From Heterobilharzia americana (lineage: Eukaryota > Platyhelminthes > Trematoda > Strigeidida > Schistosomatidae), in contig OX104129.1 in the NCBI GenBank assembly GCA_944470555.2, forward strand, positions 48,517,998-48,581,997: a stretch of 64,000 nt of DNA, written 5' to 3'. The notes below the pieces were generated by a model. It did no database searches. It saw only the letters and a program-made list of their open reading frames with translations, and was not told the DNA's origin. This document shows, piece by piece, positions 55,371 to 64,000 of the stretch. Both the position numbers and the translations under genes were made by a program. Every line of letters starts with the position of its first letter. Position 1 is the stretch's first letter.

Positions 55371-55640
55371 CGCTCAGAATGCAAGACATCTGCTTTATTC
55401 CATGTTATGTAAGCCTAACAGTGTAACAGTAGAAGAATACAAGTCTAACATTCTGTACAAGATTTATTACATCAACTGAAAGAAGCTGTGTTATCCTGAT
55501 TGGAGTCTACTGCTTCACTTTTGTATTAGAAAGGAAAAATAAGCTGCTGAATGTTACGATATATAATTTTCCAAACCACTACATTTTGATGACTTTGAGG
55601 GTGGATTCGACTGCGAAAATGTGGAAATGTAAGGATGCTA
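55371..55640 (+). mobile_element. Possible PLE remnant
   Basis: Translation of 55425-55480 gives VEEYKSNILYKIYYIN, close to the start of PLE GIY-YIG domains (xNILYKIxC.NC). The following frame is broken. Weak evidence. Confidence 0.35.
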
Positions 55641-57053
55641 GAGAGTTTTCAGAAGTTTGCTACCCCATTCAATCAACTATGAATAGATGTGCTAAGATGA
55701 ACTCAGTGGGTCATTCAGTAAAGAAAAAGATGCACAGTCACATAGGTGTCTCCCACATACGCCTAATTTTGCATTGCTTTACCTGCTGTTTTGCCCATGA
55801 CCTTAAAATAACCCATATAGTTGTTTTCACATCGTTGTTAGTTTTTCTTATCTCTCCCCTCAAGACTGAGCTCTCATCGGCTGTTAACTATTTTTACCTA
55901 TATATGTGGATTTAGTGTTGTCAAGGTCATTTAGGAATGTATATATTCTGAATCCCTGTCAATTGTATTGACTGTTGTTGAAACAGTAAAAAGCTCTCTG
56001 TCAGCAGTCTGTCTTCTCTTCTTGTCTTCACACGTCTATGGTATTGTTATTGTGGTGGTTGGATGTTCTGGTTTGAGTTAGAGTCGATTCGTTGCTCGTT
56101 AGGTTCGTATTGTGCATAGTTTGCTAGACTCGTATCGCTCTTAGACTGTTAGGTCGTACTACCGGTCATGGCAGTGTCAAGTTACTAAAACACTTGACAA
56201 GTAAATATGTTAGTATACTCGTCACAAATGCCGTGGAAGAAGTTGAGCACCGAGCCTAATTTTGTCATGATAAGTGTACATTATTATGCTGAGGAAGCTA
56301 TAGCTTACATAGCCAAAAGTTCACAAAATATTGTTTTAGTTTTCTAAACACTGAGATTTAATTAGAATATACTCTTATAATAATTATGACAGAGCCTCTG
56401 AGGAAATATAATCACAGTCAAAGTCATTATAACAGATAAACTTTTTAACGTTGACAAAACTAAAATCTCAAATCGTTTATATGTTAGCACTGATTCTGCC
56501 TAGATTGGCAATGTAAGCTTCTCTTTCAGAGGATATAAAATAAAGATCACCTTATCGCGTGATATAGATGACATCTTGTCTCGTTTGGTACGATGTTTTA
56601 TACACTCTGCATCTATTCAGCAAAATATTGGCTTTTCTTGCGAAAATAGTTCACAAAATTGCAATCGTACAGTGTCAAGAGTAAATCGTCTCAAAATAAT
56701 CTTCATGAGCAACTATTTGTTAAGCTATCTCAGAAAACGTCTACTCTACAGAGAGATTTTAACATAGAAAGGTTAAGGTTGAAGTTAAAACAAAGCCAAG
56801 CATAGTGACCTGTGATTCCAATCCTGATACCTTCTGACTTTTATTTGTACTTCAGTCGTCATCATCGTTCCCCTAAATTAATTTTGGATAGATTTAAATA
56901 TCAAAAATTACACAATCATATTAATTATTCGCGAGTTAATTTTACTGTCTGAACATTATTTTGCACAGATTCATTCGTGATATACATTATGTGAATACGG
57001 TCGCGCTTATAACCGATAAGTATCTACATTTCATTAAGTGAGTTTTCTTAGTG

Positions 57054-57056
<3 letters not shown>
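55641..57056. other. Intronic DNA; unrecognised open frame after a strong acceptor-like site
   Basis: After TTCTCTTTCAG (56519-56529) an open frame of about 75 codons runs to 56765. It does not fit the SAC2 phases at both ends and matches no family I know. A PLE-like 3' block is at 56285-56330. Confidence 0.3.

Positions 57057-57104
<48 letters not shown>
57057..57104. repeat. (TA)n microsatellite
   Basis: About 46 bp of TA repeats. Confidence 0.95.
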
Positions 57105-57105
<1 letters not shown>

Positions 57106-57470
57106 TTTAATTCATATATTTGTATTTTCAAATGTGTATGTTTGAGGGAGAGGGCGAATTTTAATCTCATGTTAAATTATAATTCTGTTTAGTTTTGTAG
57201 CCTTGAAATACACTAAGATTTTCTTGTCTGAGGACTGATGTTTGAAAGATACCAAGGTGTAAAAGAAGTTGCATGCTGTCTAGAAAATGTATCAATGGTG
57301 ACATTAACAGCCGATTTTATAGGATATACGTGTCTAATGACGCGAGATACTGGCTTTATTCCATGCTATGGAAACAACCTTTGACAGTGCATAGTACTAG
57401 GTTTTATTCACAGGTGTTTACGTTACATTAATACAAGCTATCTACTCGACTGTGTTGGTTACAGGCCATA
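57105..57470. other. Intronic DNA, nothing firm
   Basis: A block at 57340-57400 resembles 55385-55440 (GGCTTTATTCCATGCTATG) and may be part of the same PLE family. Confidence 0.35.
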
Positions 57471-57474
57471 AGCA

Positions 57475-57710
57475 GAAAGCCCCATTCGACCTGGGTTTCG
57501 TATTTGTTGGCACTCGTCAGCAAGGTGTATCTGCAACCTCAAGGGAAGTGATGTCCTGCCTGAGACTCGAAACCGTATCATTCAGTGCTGCAGTCAGAGA
57601 GGTTACCACTGAGCTATTCGGGCCGCGATTGATATCCCCCAGGACTGGGTTTAGGTATATTGGTTGGTCGCTGGAGGCTAACCAACTTCATGTTACCTAG
57701 TCCCAATTCC
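57475..57710 (-). mobile_element. tRNA-headed SINE family C (best-preserved copy)
   Basis: Minus-strand B-box-like GGTTTCGAGTCTC at 57566-57578, with family blocks GGCACTCGTCAGCAAGGTGT, GAGCTATTCGGGCCGCG and GGTTGGTCGCTGGAGGC. An 82-aa plus-strand frame across it is an accident of the SINE. Confidence 0.65.
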
Positions 57711-57966
57711 TGATCGAACTTTATCGATAATGACTGTACTAATTCAACATTATCGGGAATGTTTTTCTGAAGTCATCTACTTCTGTCTCTAGTTTTTTAC
57801 AATATGATAACCTCTCATCCGAACACTACCTTTAGTATGGTAACAGTTCGTATAAGTTGACTGACTGAAAAATGACTTCCTTCGGTTTTCTTTTCCTTTC
57901 TTGTCAAAATGAAATTAAACAAATACTTTATTCAATTTGGGGGGTTTGTGGTGATTTTATTGATTT

Positions 57967-58266
57967 CAAGTTGGTATTCATCACTAACTGACATCAGTTG
58001 AAGAACCGTTGAAAAATGAGTACTCAGCGAGGTCACTGCATGAAGGTTGCACTATAGTGCAAGTCGACAGTGAGCCATTGATTTCAAGCCCAGTGGTTGA
58101 GTGGTAACGTGCCCTCCACGGAGCCTGAAGGTTCTGGGTTCGATGCCTGGCGTGGTCATGAGTATGTACTGTTGAGGAATTCTATACTAAGACGAGACAG
58201 TTGTCCAGTGCTCTCAGACTTTCAATGTTTATCTAACTGGTGTCAGTCCATGAAGAGTAACAACTT
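57967..58266 (+). mobile_element. SINE family B copy with inverted ends
   Basis: The ends AAGTTGGTATTCATCACTAAC and ...CCATGAAGAGTAACAACTTT pair with each other. B-box GGGTTCGATGCC at 58137-58148. The hammerhead 58164-58215 reads TTGAGGA and GAGAC for CTGAGGA and GAAAC, so it is inactive. Confidence 0.75.
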
Positions 58267-58879
58267 TAATGACTCGCATAGATAGTTTTTTATACAAAAG
58301 AAATTAGTGATGTATAGATATTTATACTGAGTGATGATTGAAGGTGAAATGAAAAATTGACAAGTTGAGAAACGGAATAGAAAGGATTACTTAAGTGTAC
58401 GTGATAAATTTATAATGTAAATACAAGATCAAAAATTAAGTCAAATGGGTTTCACGTCCGATAGTAAAATTGTGGAGATAAAAAAGGTAGAAATCAACTG
58501 TGTAATCGATGTAATGGATGAAAATAGAAAAATATATTTACAAAAATTTTTTTGGAATGGCTTATGCTAAATAATAAAATAGTGGTTACCGCGGAAGTTG
58601 GAGGCTAACAACTGCCTCTTTTCGGATACGCAAGTTCTGTTTAATTCTTCTGATAGCCACTTCTTCTGTAAATCGTATTAAATTAGCATTGTTTTGTTTG
58701 TTGGTTGTTTTAAATGCACTTAAGATCGTGTCCAGTACATATCGAATGTTTAGCAATGAAACTTTTGAGATAATCTGATCTCTTTATGCCCAACTTATTT
58801 AAAATTGGTAGTGATACTTGTAATGGGTCAAATTTCTCGGTCTCTATGTTAATAAACAACATCTTATACCCGTTGCACA
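58267..58879. other. Intronic DNA; short family D fragment at 58322-58365
   Basis: GAGTGATGATTGAAGGTGAAA matches the family D core. Nothing else recognised. Confidence 0.35.
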
Positions 58880-59055
58880 AGTGATGACTCTTGTATTCCA
58901 GTATCCTGGCCTGGCCGATGACGCTTTGGCGTTTGTGGCGATGGGTACTAGGTTTGAGTCTCAGTGGGAATAACACCATTTTCTGGGGTGCAGGTACATC
59001 CAGCTGACGAGTCCCAAATAGGAAGAAGTGCGCGTCCTGGGTTCAGCTGCTAGTC
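58880..59055 (+). mobile_element. SINE family A copy
   Basis: tRNA-like head (B-box AGGTTTGAGTCTC, 58951-58963). Hammerhead 58998-59043 has stem I and CTGACGA intact, but stem II closes with GTCC/GGAA (a G-A mismatch at the pair next to the core) and GAAG follows. Activity is probably impaired. Confidence 0.75.
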
Positions 59056-59510
59056 ACGAAATGGACTAAATTATTTGAAATATTTCCACGAAATTGAGCT
59101 TCAGTCCTCCTTTCTATTCTTCCTACGTATGTACTTTGATGTGTACGTGTGAATTGGCAAATATAATTTTGCGGTATCATGAGCTAGAAACCTATCGACT
59201 TTCGATTATTGTAGAGAACACTTCGTTTTGCATATGGGGAGACCAATTTAGCTGTTGGGAAACTAATTTTTAATGCAATTTTTTTTTTACAAAGGACAGA
59301 AGCGTTTTCATACAACTAGAATGTTTCTGTAGGATTATATTTACTGATTTTGATGGTTATTGGGATGTGAGTGAGAGTGATTTTCCCATGACATATTGAC
59401 CTTCCCCACCTTATTTGGTGTCTGGTCAAACGGATGAGATGCCATTTTAATGCTGCTAATATGCGAATATTCCCTTGTTCTTATGGAGTTGGTTGCACAG
59501 GTTTCCTGAT
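59056..59510. other. Intronic DNA, nothing recognised
   Basis: An exon-like block after TTTCTGTAG at 59330 was tested and rejected on phase. Confidence 0.4.
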
Positions 59511-59745
59511 ATTACCATATTTTGATATCAAGGGAAAAGAGTAAATCAGTTAACAGTCTCATACTGAAACTTCAGTCGATTGTAAATGCTCAGATTCATC
59601 AGAGTCCGATCTTACAATTAAACCAACTGCTTCAAATGAAGCTTTGATTTCTGATATAAAACTAAGCATATATGCCAGGGATTCATCTATCAAAGTTTGA
59701 ACTCGATCTGCATAAACTGTTCTTCTAATCTCTTATTTGTCTATG
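59511..59745 (+). mobile_element. PLE remnant related to 26725-27112
   Basis: Broken translation SREKSKSVNSLILKLQSIV aligns with SRGECKSINSSILEHSVSS of the copy at 26.9 kb, followed by degraded PESSF-like and RLGQL-like positions. Strongly decayed. Confidence 0.5.
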
Positions 59746-59799
59746 CTCTTTTTTTCTCTTCAACTTCGATCAAATCCTACTACTACAGGATAACTGTCA

Positions 59800-60022
59800 A
59801 AATGGTTCTATTAGATAATTAAAAACTAATAAAAGATAATTCATCGAAAGAAATTTTCTTTTCCACAAATTATTTTCAAAAGCTGTACATCGTAATCATA
59901 GTTACAACAAAATATGTATCCATCATTAACCAATGCGTTAATACAAAGTCATCAAAACGGTCAATAAGGTCACAAAATGATAACGGCTAGAAGGTCAAAT
60001 TGAGGTCATCAAAAATTGCTTA
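59800..60022. repeat. ~230-bp dispersed repeat, copy 2
   Basis: Direct-orientation relative of 28890-29112 (TTATTTTCAAAAGCTGTA, AATGATAACGGCTAGAAGGTC). Confidence 0.6.
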
Positions 60023-60453
60023 AATAAACAAAGAAATGAATAAGTTGTCTTGAGGAGATTACAACCCAAGCAAAACTAGAGATTGAATGTATCTCTTGAA
60101 AACATAGACTGCACAAAGCAGTAGAACATTAATTTAATGGTTATTCAGTTCATCCTCCCACATACACATAAGACGATGCTTTATACTACTAATCTACTTG
60201 TAAACACTTTTTAAGTCATCAGTTTTATCATATTTGTTAAGAACTAATCACTTGACTATTAAGAGGCATCAGTGGATGACACTTAAGTGGAGTTGTTACA
60301 TTCTAAAACACACCAAGATATCCATACTAGTATTCGTACACTAATTCGTTTTTTACAGTCGACTGGAGTCTAGTCGAAGTATTTTACATTACTCAGCTGT
60401 TGTTAAAGTGTGTGTTGAAACTGCTACTGACTGACCTATTTATTTTATTTTAG
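60023..60453. other. Intron preceding exon E
   Basis: A/T-rich. Ends with the polypyrimidine acceptor TATTTTATTTTAG. Confidence 0.5.
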
Positions 60454-60530
60454 AACAGATTTCAATAACAGAAACAACCGTCCAGCTTATATTCGAATAC
60501 CTTTGGAAGCAATAGAAAAGCTTGAATTTG
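60454..60530 (+). CDS. INPP5F: INPP5F/SAC2-like phosphatase, exon E (hSac2 domain)
   Basis: A 77-base exon between TTTATTTTAG and TTTG|GTAGGT. Its first A completes the Glu codon of exon D, then it reads TDFNNRNNRPAYIRIPLEAI EKLEF. In INPP5F the hSac2 text is YQRLSLENLEKIEIG. It ends with one base (G) of the Gly codon finished by exon F. The hSac2 domain is a homodimerisation/regulatory module found only in SAC2-type phosphatases, which is the main reason for preferring INPP5F over Sac1 or synaptojanin. Confidence 0.85.
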
Positions 60531-61217
60531 GTAGGTGTTTTGTTTCATGCATATACACAATTTTCGTTGTTCTTTTGCTCGCAAAATATCACCGAATCTG
60601 ACCTAAGTAGTTAGACTTTATTTTCCGTGTATGTTGCTTTTAAGTTAATCTAGACTCATGGGGGGCGTTATTGATCTGTACCGAATGCATTTTAGTCAAC
60701 GATCGACTTCCTGAAGCCCTGGAACATATACATTGATTAGTCACTGGGAAGTTATCAACCTAACAAGAAATGTTGACAAAAGTTCAAGGCTTCCTGGGGA
60801 TTACCTCTATCCCTGCGGGACATCAATTAAAGTGCAAATGGTGGTGAATTTCTCAGCTTAGTGGACTGCATTGTAAACTTGATCTTAGGAATCCGTAGAA
60901 TGTATTGAGCATGTGGGTTTAAATAACATAATCGGCTTTTCTCCAGTGACCAATTAATCTAAAATGATTCACCATGCTATTATTTTTACCTTGATCAAAT
61001 TTATCAAGGCTACCAAATGTATGAAGGTCGTATGCATTGCCTGTGCTTTTCACTTTGCGTATAAATTTCGTCCCAGTTAAGTTGTTTTGCTTACTCACAA
61101 ACAGATTACAGTCAAACATGATAAAAAACTAAACATTTTGAGTTTTCCTTAGTAGCTATGCAGAATGTCATTTACTGAAATATATCATATTTATCATTAC
61201 TGTTGTTTGTATCTTAG
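60531..61217. other. Intron; SINE family C tail scrap at 60690-60780
   Basis: The block TGATTAGTCACTGGGAAGTTATCAACC matches the 3' part of SINE C. Acceptor TATCTTAG ends at 61217. Confidence 0.45.
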
Positions 61218-61459
61218 GCTTGGAACCAGCCATTTTTCGAGCAAAACATTTTGTCTTGCGAATATTTTATAAAGTTCCTGATGAAAATTCAATCCAAAGA
61301 TCTGATTCATTGAAACAGCAAATACTTGGTATTGGAAGTGATCATGTGAAAACCAGCTCTCAACAGACACTTACTTCGTCAGCGGGTCAACAAACACGTT
61401 CTCAATCATCAGATTTAAGTTTATCACCTGTAAAGCGATTCGAGAAACCAAAAATTCCT
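61218..61459 (+). CDS. INPP5F: INPP5F/SAC2-like phosphatase, exon F (end of hSac2 core and linker)
   Basis: A 242-base exon between GTATCTTAG and CCT|GTAAGT. It completes FG from exon E and reads LEPAIFRAKHFVLRIFYKVP, then a low-complexity Ser/Gln-rich linker ending VKRFEKPKIP. In INPP5F the match is GPEPTLFGKPKFSCMRLHYR. It ends in phase 0. No further exon was recognised before 64000, so the remaining C-terminal part lies beyond the window. Confidence 0.85.
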
Positions 61460-61639
61460 GTAAGTTTCCCCCCACTCTGCATATTAGCGTATTTATTGAT
61501 ATGTTATTAATATTTACTTACTATTAGAAGTGTGGAACCTAAAAGATATGTTGTCAGGTGAAGTAACCTGTTTTACTTTGACTAATGAGCATATTTGCTT
61601 TGCAACATTGTTTGTCATACTTCTAAACACTTCATTATT

Positions 61640-62005
61640 TTTAGTAATGATGGGCAGTGGCTAGCAGTGGAATCCAGGATGCGCATTTCGTCCTATTTGG
61701 GACTCGTCAGCTGGATGTACCTGCTTCCCAGTGAGTGATGTTATTCCCACCGGGACTCGGACTCGGGAGCGATCGCTTCAAACGCCAGTGCGTTATCCAC
61801 TACACAACCGAGCCACGATAGCCACTTCTTGTGCGACGGGTGTAGGTTTATTGTTATTGCTTGTATTACACCGTCGTTGATTGGACCGAATTGATCAGTC
61901 TCTGTTGGCATATGGGCTCCTATGCGGATGCCTCGATATTACCTGTCTTTTAACTATGTTTAGTAATGATGGGCAGTGGCTAGCAGTGGAATCCAGGATG
62001 TGCAA
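61640..62005 (-). mobile_element. Dimeric SINE A / retrozyme-like unit, minus strand
   Basis: Read on the minus strand: hammerhead 3' half (62004-61991), tail (61950-61865, with GGCATCCGCATAGGAGCCC), tRNA-like head (61840-61750, with B-box GAGTCCGAGTCCC), then a complete hammerhead (61716-61672). The two cleavage positions are 319 nt apart. The two 3' flanks after cleavage (CTGGATTCCACTGCTAGCCA) are identical. This is the order of a self-cleavable tandem dimer. Confidence 0.8.
61672..61716 (-). ncRNA. Hammerhead ribozyme, fully intact motif (SINE A)
   Basis: On the minus strand: stem I ATCCAG/CTGGAT (6 pairs), core CTGACGA, stem II GTCC-CAAATA-GGAC, GAAA, stem III ATGCGCAT (self-complementary), cleavage triplet ATC (allowed by the NUH rule). 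Cleavage would fall between 61678 and 61677. The loopless four-pair stem III is expected to work best as a dimer or in tandem. It is antisense to the SAC2 transcript. Confidence 0.85.
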
Positions 62006-62094
62006 TCAATAACACTTCATTATTTGTTGTTATAATCAAGTTTGTCAATCATTTCTGTGGCTACTTCGTTCGTCAATAATTATTAATAAAGTAA

Positions 62095-62390
62095 TAATGG
62101 ATAGTGGCAAGCAGTAGAATCCAGGATACTCATTTCCTCCTATTTGGGACTCGTCAGTTGGATGTACCTGCCTCCAAGTGAGTGGTGTAGTTTCCACCGA
62201 GAGGCATGTACATCCAGCCGACGAGTCCCAAGTAGAACGAAATGCGCATCCTGGATTCCACTACTAGCCGCTATCCGTCATTACAATAATTAGAACACAG
62301 GTAATATCACGGCATCCGCATAGGAGCCTATATGCCAATAGAAACCGATCAATTCGGTCCGATCAACAACGGTATAATACGAGCAATTAT
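62095..62390. mobile_element. Head-to-head pair of headless SINE A copies
   Basis: A minus hammerhead (62124-62172) and a plus hammerhead with tail (62205-62385) form an inverted repeat of about 75 bp around the point 62195. Both lack tRNA-like heads. The minus copy has G-G at the base of stem II; the plus copy has CCGACGA (U4 changed) and GAAC in stem II. The plus tail (GGCATCCGCATAGGAGCC ... ACGGTATAAT) is complete. Confidence 0.75.
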
Positions 62391-62584
62391 ACTAATTATT
62401 AATAAGCTTGTACTATGTATTCATTACACAATCCTTCAGACAACGAACAGGATACTGAGTGTTGTCTCTATAATCGGATAGTCATAGGGAACAATTACTT
62501 CTTGTGAAATGGAAATGTTCACAAAGACCTAACATAGACCCAAAGGCCTCTTTAGTTAGTTAATATTGGCTGTTGTATAGATGT

Positions 62585-62705
62585 AATAACCGCATTTCGC
62601 CCTATTTAAGACTAGTCAACTGAATGTGACTGCATTCCAGTCAGTAATGATATTCCCATTGGAACTGGAACTCAGTACCGACCACTTCAAATCCACTGAG
62701 CTGGA
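62585..62705 (-). mobile_element. SINE family A, decayed minus copy
   Basis: Head relic with B-box-like GAGTTCCAGTTCC and a hammerhead relic (TTGACTAG for CTGACGAG; stem II TCTTAAATAGGGC). Confidence 0.6.
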
Positions 62706-62844
62706 TAGGATTGATCTGTTTCTTCAATTGGTGGTTTGTAGGGTTTGATTGGTTTCAAGGTTGTCGCTTCGTACACAGACACATCGAACTTAACAAATTC
62801 ATCAATTCATTAAAATAAACGGTGGGAATATCTGCTTGTGCTCC

Positions 62845-63105
62845 AATGTTCCAGTGGACAACGCTTCAGGGTTTGAAGCCGTAGGTACTGGGTTTGAGTC
62901 CCAGTGGGAATAACATCACTTACTGGGGTGCAGGCATATCCAGCTGACGAGTTCAAAATAGGACGAAACGCACGTCCTGGATTCCACTGCTAACCACCAA
63001 GGAGATATTAACATAATCACCAGACAGGCAGTATCAAGGGATCCGCATAGGAGCTCATCTCCAAAGAGAGGTCGAGCAACTCCACCTAGTATAGCAACGG
63101 GGAAT
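62845..63105 (+). mobile_element. SINE family A copy, full-length monomer
   Basis: tRNA-like head (B-box GGGTTTGAGTCCC, 62889-62901), hammerhead 62938-62982, and a complete tail (GGGATCCGCATAGGAGCTC ... CCACCTAGTATAGCAACGG). This copy best shows the monomer order head-hammerhead-tail. Confidence 0.85.
62938..62982 (+). ncRNA. Hammerhead ribozyme motif, core intact (SINE A)
   Basis: Stem I ATCCAG/CTGGAT perfect. CTGACGA 62944-62950. Stem II GTTC/GGAC (one G-U). GAAA. Stem III ACGCACGT (three pairs). Cleavage triplet GTC ending at 62976. Sense to the SAC2 gene, downstream of exon F. Confidence 0.75.
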
Positions 63106-63943
63106 TACAAGTATCAAACAATAAACAGTACGAACTCCGACTTATCATTACGTAAACGAGTTTCATGTCGATTTTCATTTAGATGTCAATATCATAATTG
63201 CTAGCGTTTTATTCTTGCCTTGAGCATTTCTACTTTGGATTGAATGAATTTTTTTATACGGTTAACTAAACTGTCTCAGCTAACCCCAATTGGCTAACTA
63301 ATGTCTATATACATGAAGATAATAACTCCTAGTTGATGACTTAAACTAACCGCTTTAATGTTCAGTGGTTGTAGGCAGTGAAACAAACAACTTAATCCAT
63401 ACAAATCAGCACCTTAATTGAATAAAAATTGATGTAATGAAACAAGCGAATTCTTGTTTACCTTTAAAATGGATGGCACTCTAGAAACAACAACAACACA
63501 CACACTGTAGTTAGTGTCTATAACCTATGTCCATATTACAATACAAGTGATGTTGTTATTACAATATTTTTTAATGAAATCATCGATTAGTTGTTATTAT
63601 TCATTTGGAGAGTTCATCTTACTCGGAGGCAGCTATTCATAACATTATTATTCTCGAGGTGACCTTTACAGTTATTTTCGTCTAGTGTTTTTTTGTTTTA
63701 ATAATATGTTTGTTACTTGCTTATGTTGTCAAAATATTTGAAAAAACATAACATATTAGGTCACTGTCATACTGTCATCATCTAGATCCATAGTTGTTTT
63801 TTTGGCTGTAAACTAACTTTTTATCAGGCATTGAGTGAAAGCTTCACATCAGATTACTAATTATGCAAATTTATAGTGGCATTTTAAATCTATTCAACTC
63901 TGTTCATTATATGAGATAGAAGATTCAGAGCTTATAAGTAAAA
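63106..63943. other. Intronic DNA, nothing recognised
   Basis: Short (AC)n at about 63490. No other signal. Confidence 0.4.
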
Positions 63944-64000
63944 GTGAATTTAAATGCCACCCTATCAATCATTGAAATAAACATTTAGGATTCTATATTT
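63944..64000. mobile_element. 138-bp palindromic MITE-like element, copy 7 (cut by window edge)
   Basis: Begins GTGAATTTAAATGCCACCCT followed by ATCAATCATTGAAATAA, matching the left arm of the other copies. Confidence 0.7.

Noticed and set aside
55586..55915. 109-aa plus-strand open frame
   Set aside because: No motif, unusual composition, and it overlaps a probable PLE remnant; most likely a chance frame.
56530..56767. 75-codon open frame after a strong acceptor-like sequence
   Set aside because: It does not exit in the phase required by exon E, and the translation resembles neither hSac2 nor any family I recognise.
57452..57700. 82-aa plus-strand open frame
   Set aside because: It coincides exactly with a SINE family C copy on the other strand.
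59331..59375. Exon candidate after TTTCTGTAG ending at GAT|GTGAGT
   Set aside because: The entry phase from exon D and exit phase to exon E cannot both be met.

Overview
The window looks like a repeat-rich nuclear region from a schistosome blood fluke (genus Schistosoma or a close relative). Three things point there: many tRNA-headed SINEs of the S-alpha (Sm-alpha) type that carry hammerhead ribozymes, RTE/SR2-like and CR1/SR1-like non-LTR retrotransposons, and several Penelope-like element (PLE) families with GIY-YIG endonucleases. I do not assign a species.

Host gene. One gene appears to run along the whole window on the + strand. Six exons with matching splice phases (10941-11069, 21730-21800, 25956-26079, 35873-35976, 60454-60530, 61218-61459) encode the end of a SacI phosphoinositide phosphatase domain and part of an hSac2 domain. 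The protein is most like INPP5F/SAC2. The catalytic exon lies outside the window or was not found, and the C-terminal end lies beyond it.

Introns. Everything else is intronic and mostly mobile DNA. A near-identical inverted duplication of about 4.8 kb (448-5241 and 41170-45980), carrying the same decayed CR1-like retroelement in both arms, encloses four of the six exons. An intact RTE retrotransposon (29791-32995, 1044-aa ORF, 11-bp target-site duplication) sits at the end of a SINE palindrome. PLE remnants lie at 9.0, 14.5-15.5, 26.8, 34.9, 48.4-49.6, 49.7-50.5 and 59.5 kb, and a PLE-derived foldback with 270-bp arms at 19.8-20.8 kb. A family of 138-bp palindromic MITE-like elements has seven copies (16.7, 23.7, 23.9, 24.0, 47.8, 48.0 and 63.9 kb).

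Hammerheads. Two SINE families carry hammerhead motifs that differ in stems I and III. Most copies are mutated, but five keep the core residues (17536-17580, 29698-29743, 35711-35753, 61672-61716 on the minus strand, 62938-62982). Two loci (17.26-17.58 kb and 61.67-62.00 kb) have the order hammerhead-tail-tRNA head-hammerhead, as expected of self-cleaving 'retrozyme' dimers. The strongest system-level observations are this hammerhead/retrozyme population and the large inverted repeat around coding exons, which could fold the pre-mRNA, favour exon circularisation, or allow inversion.
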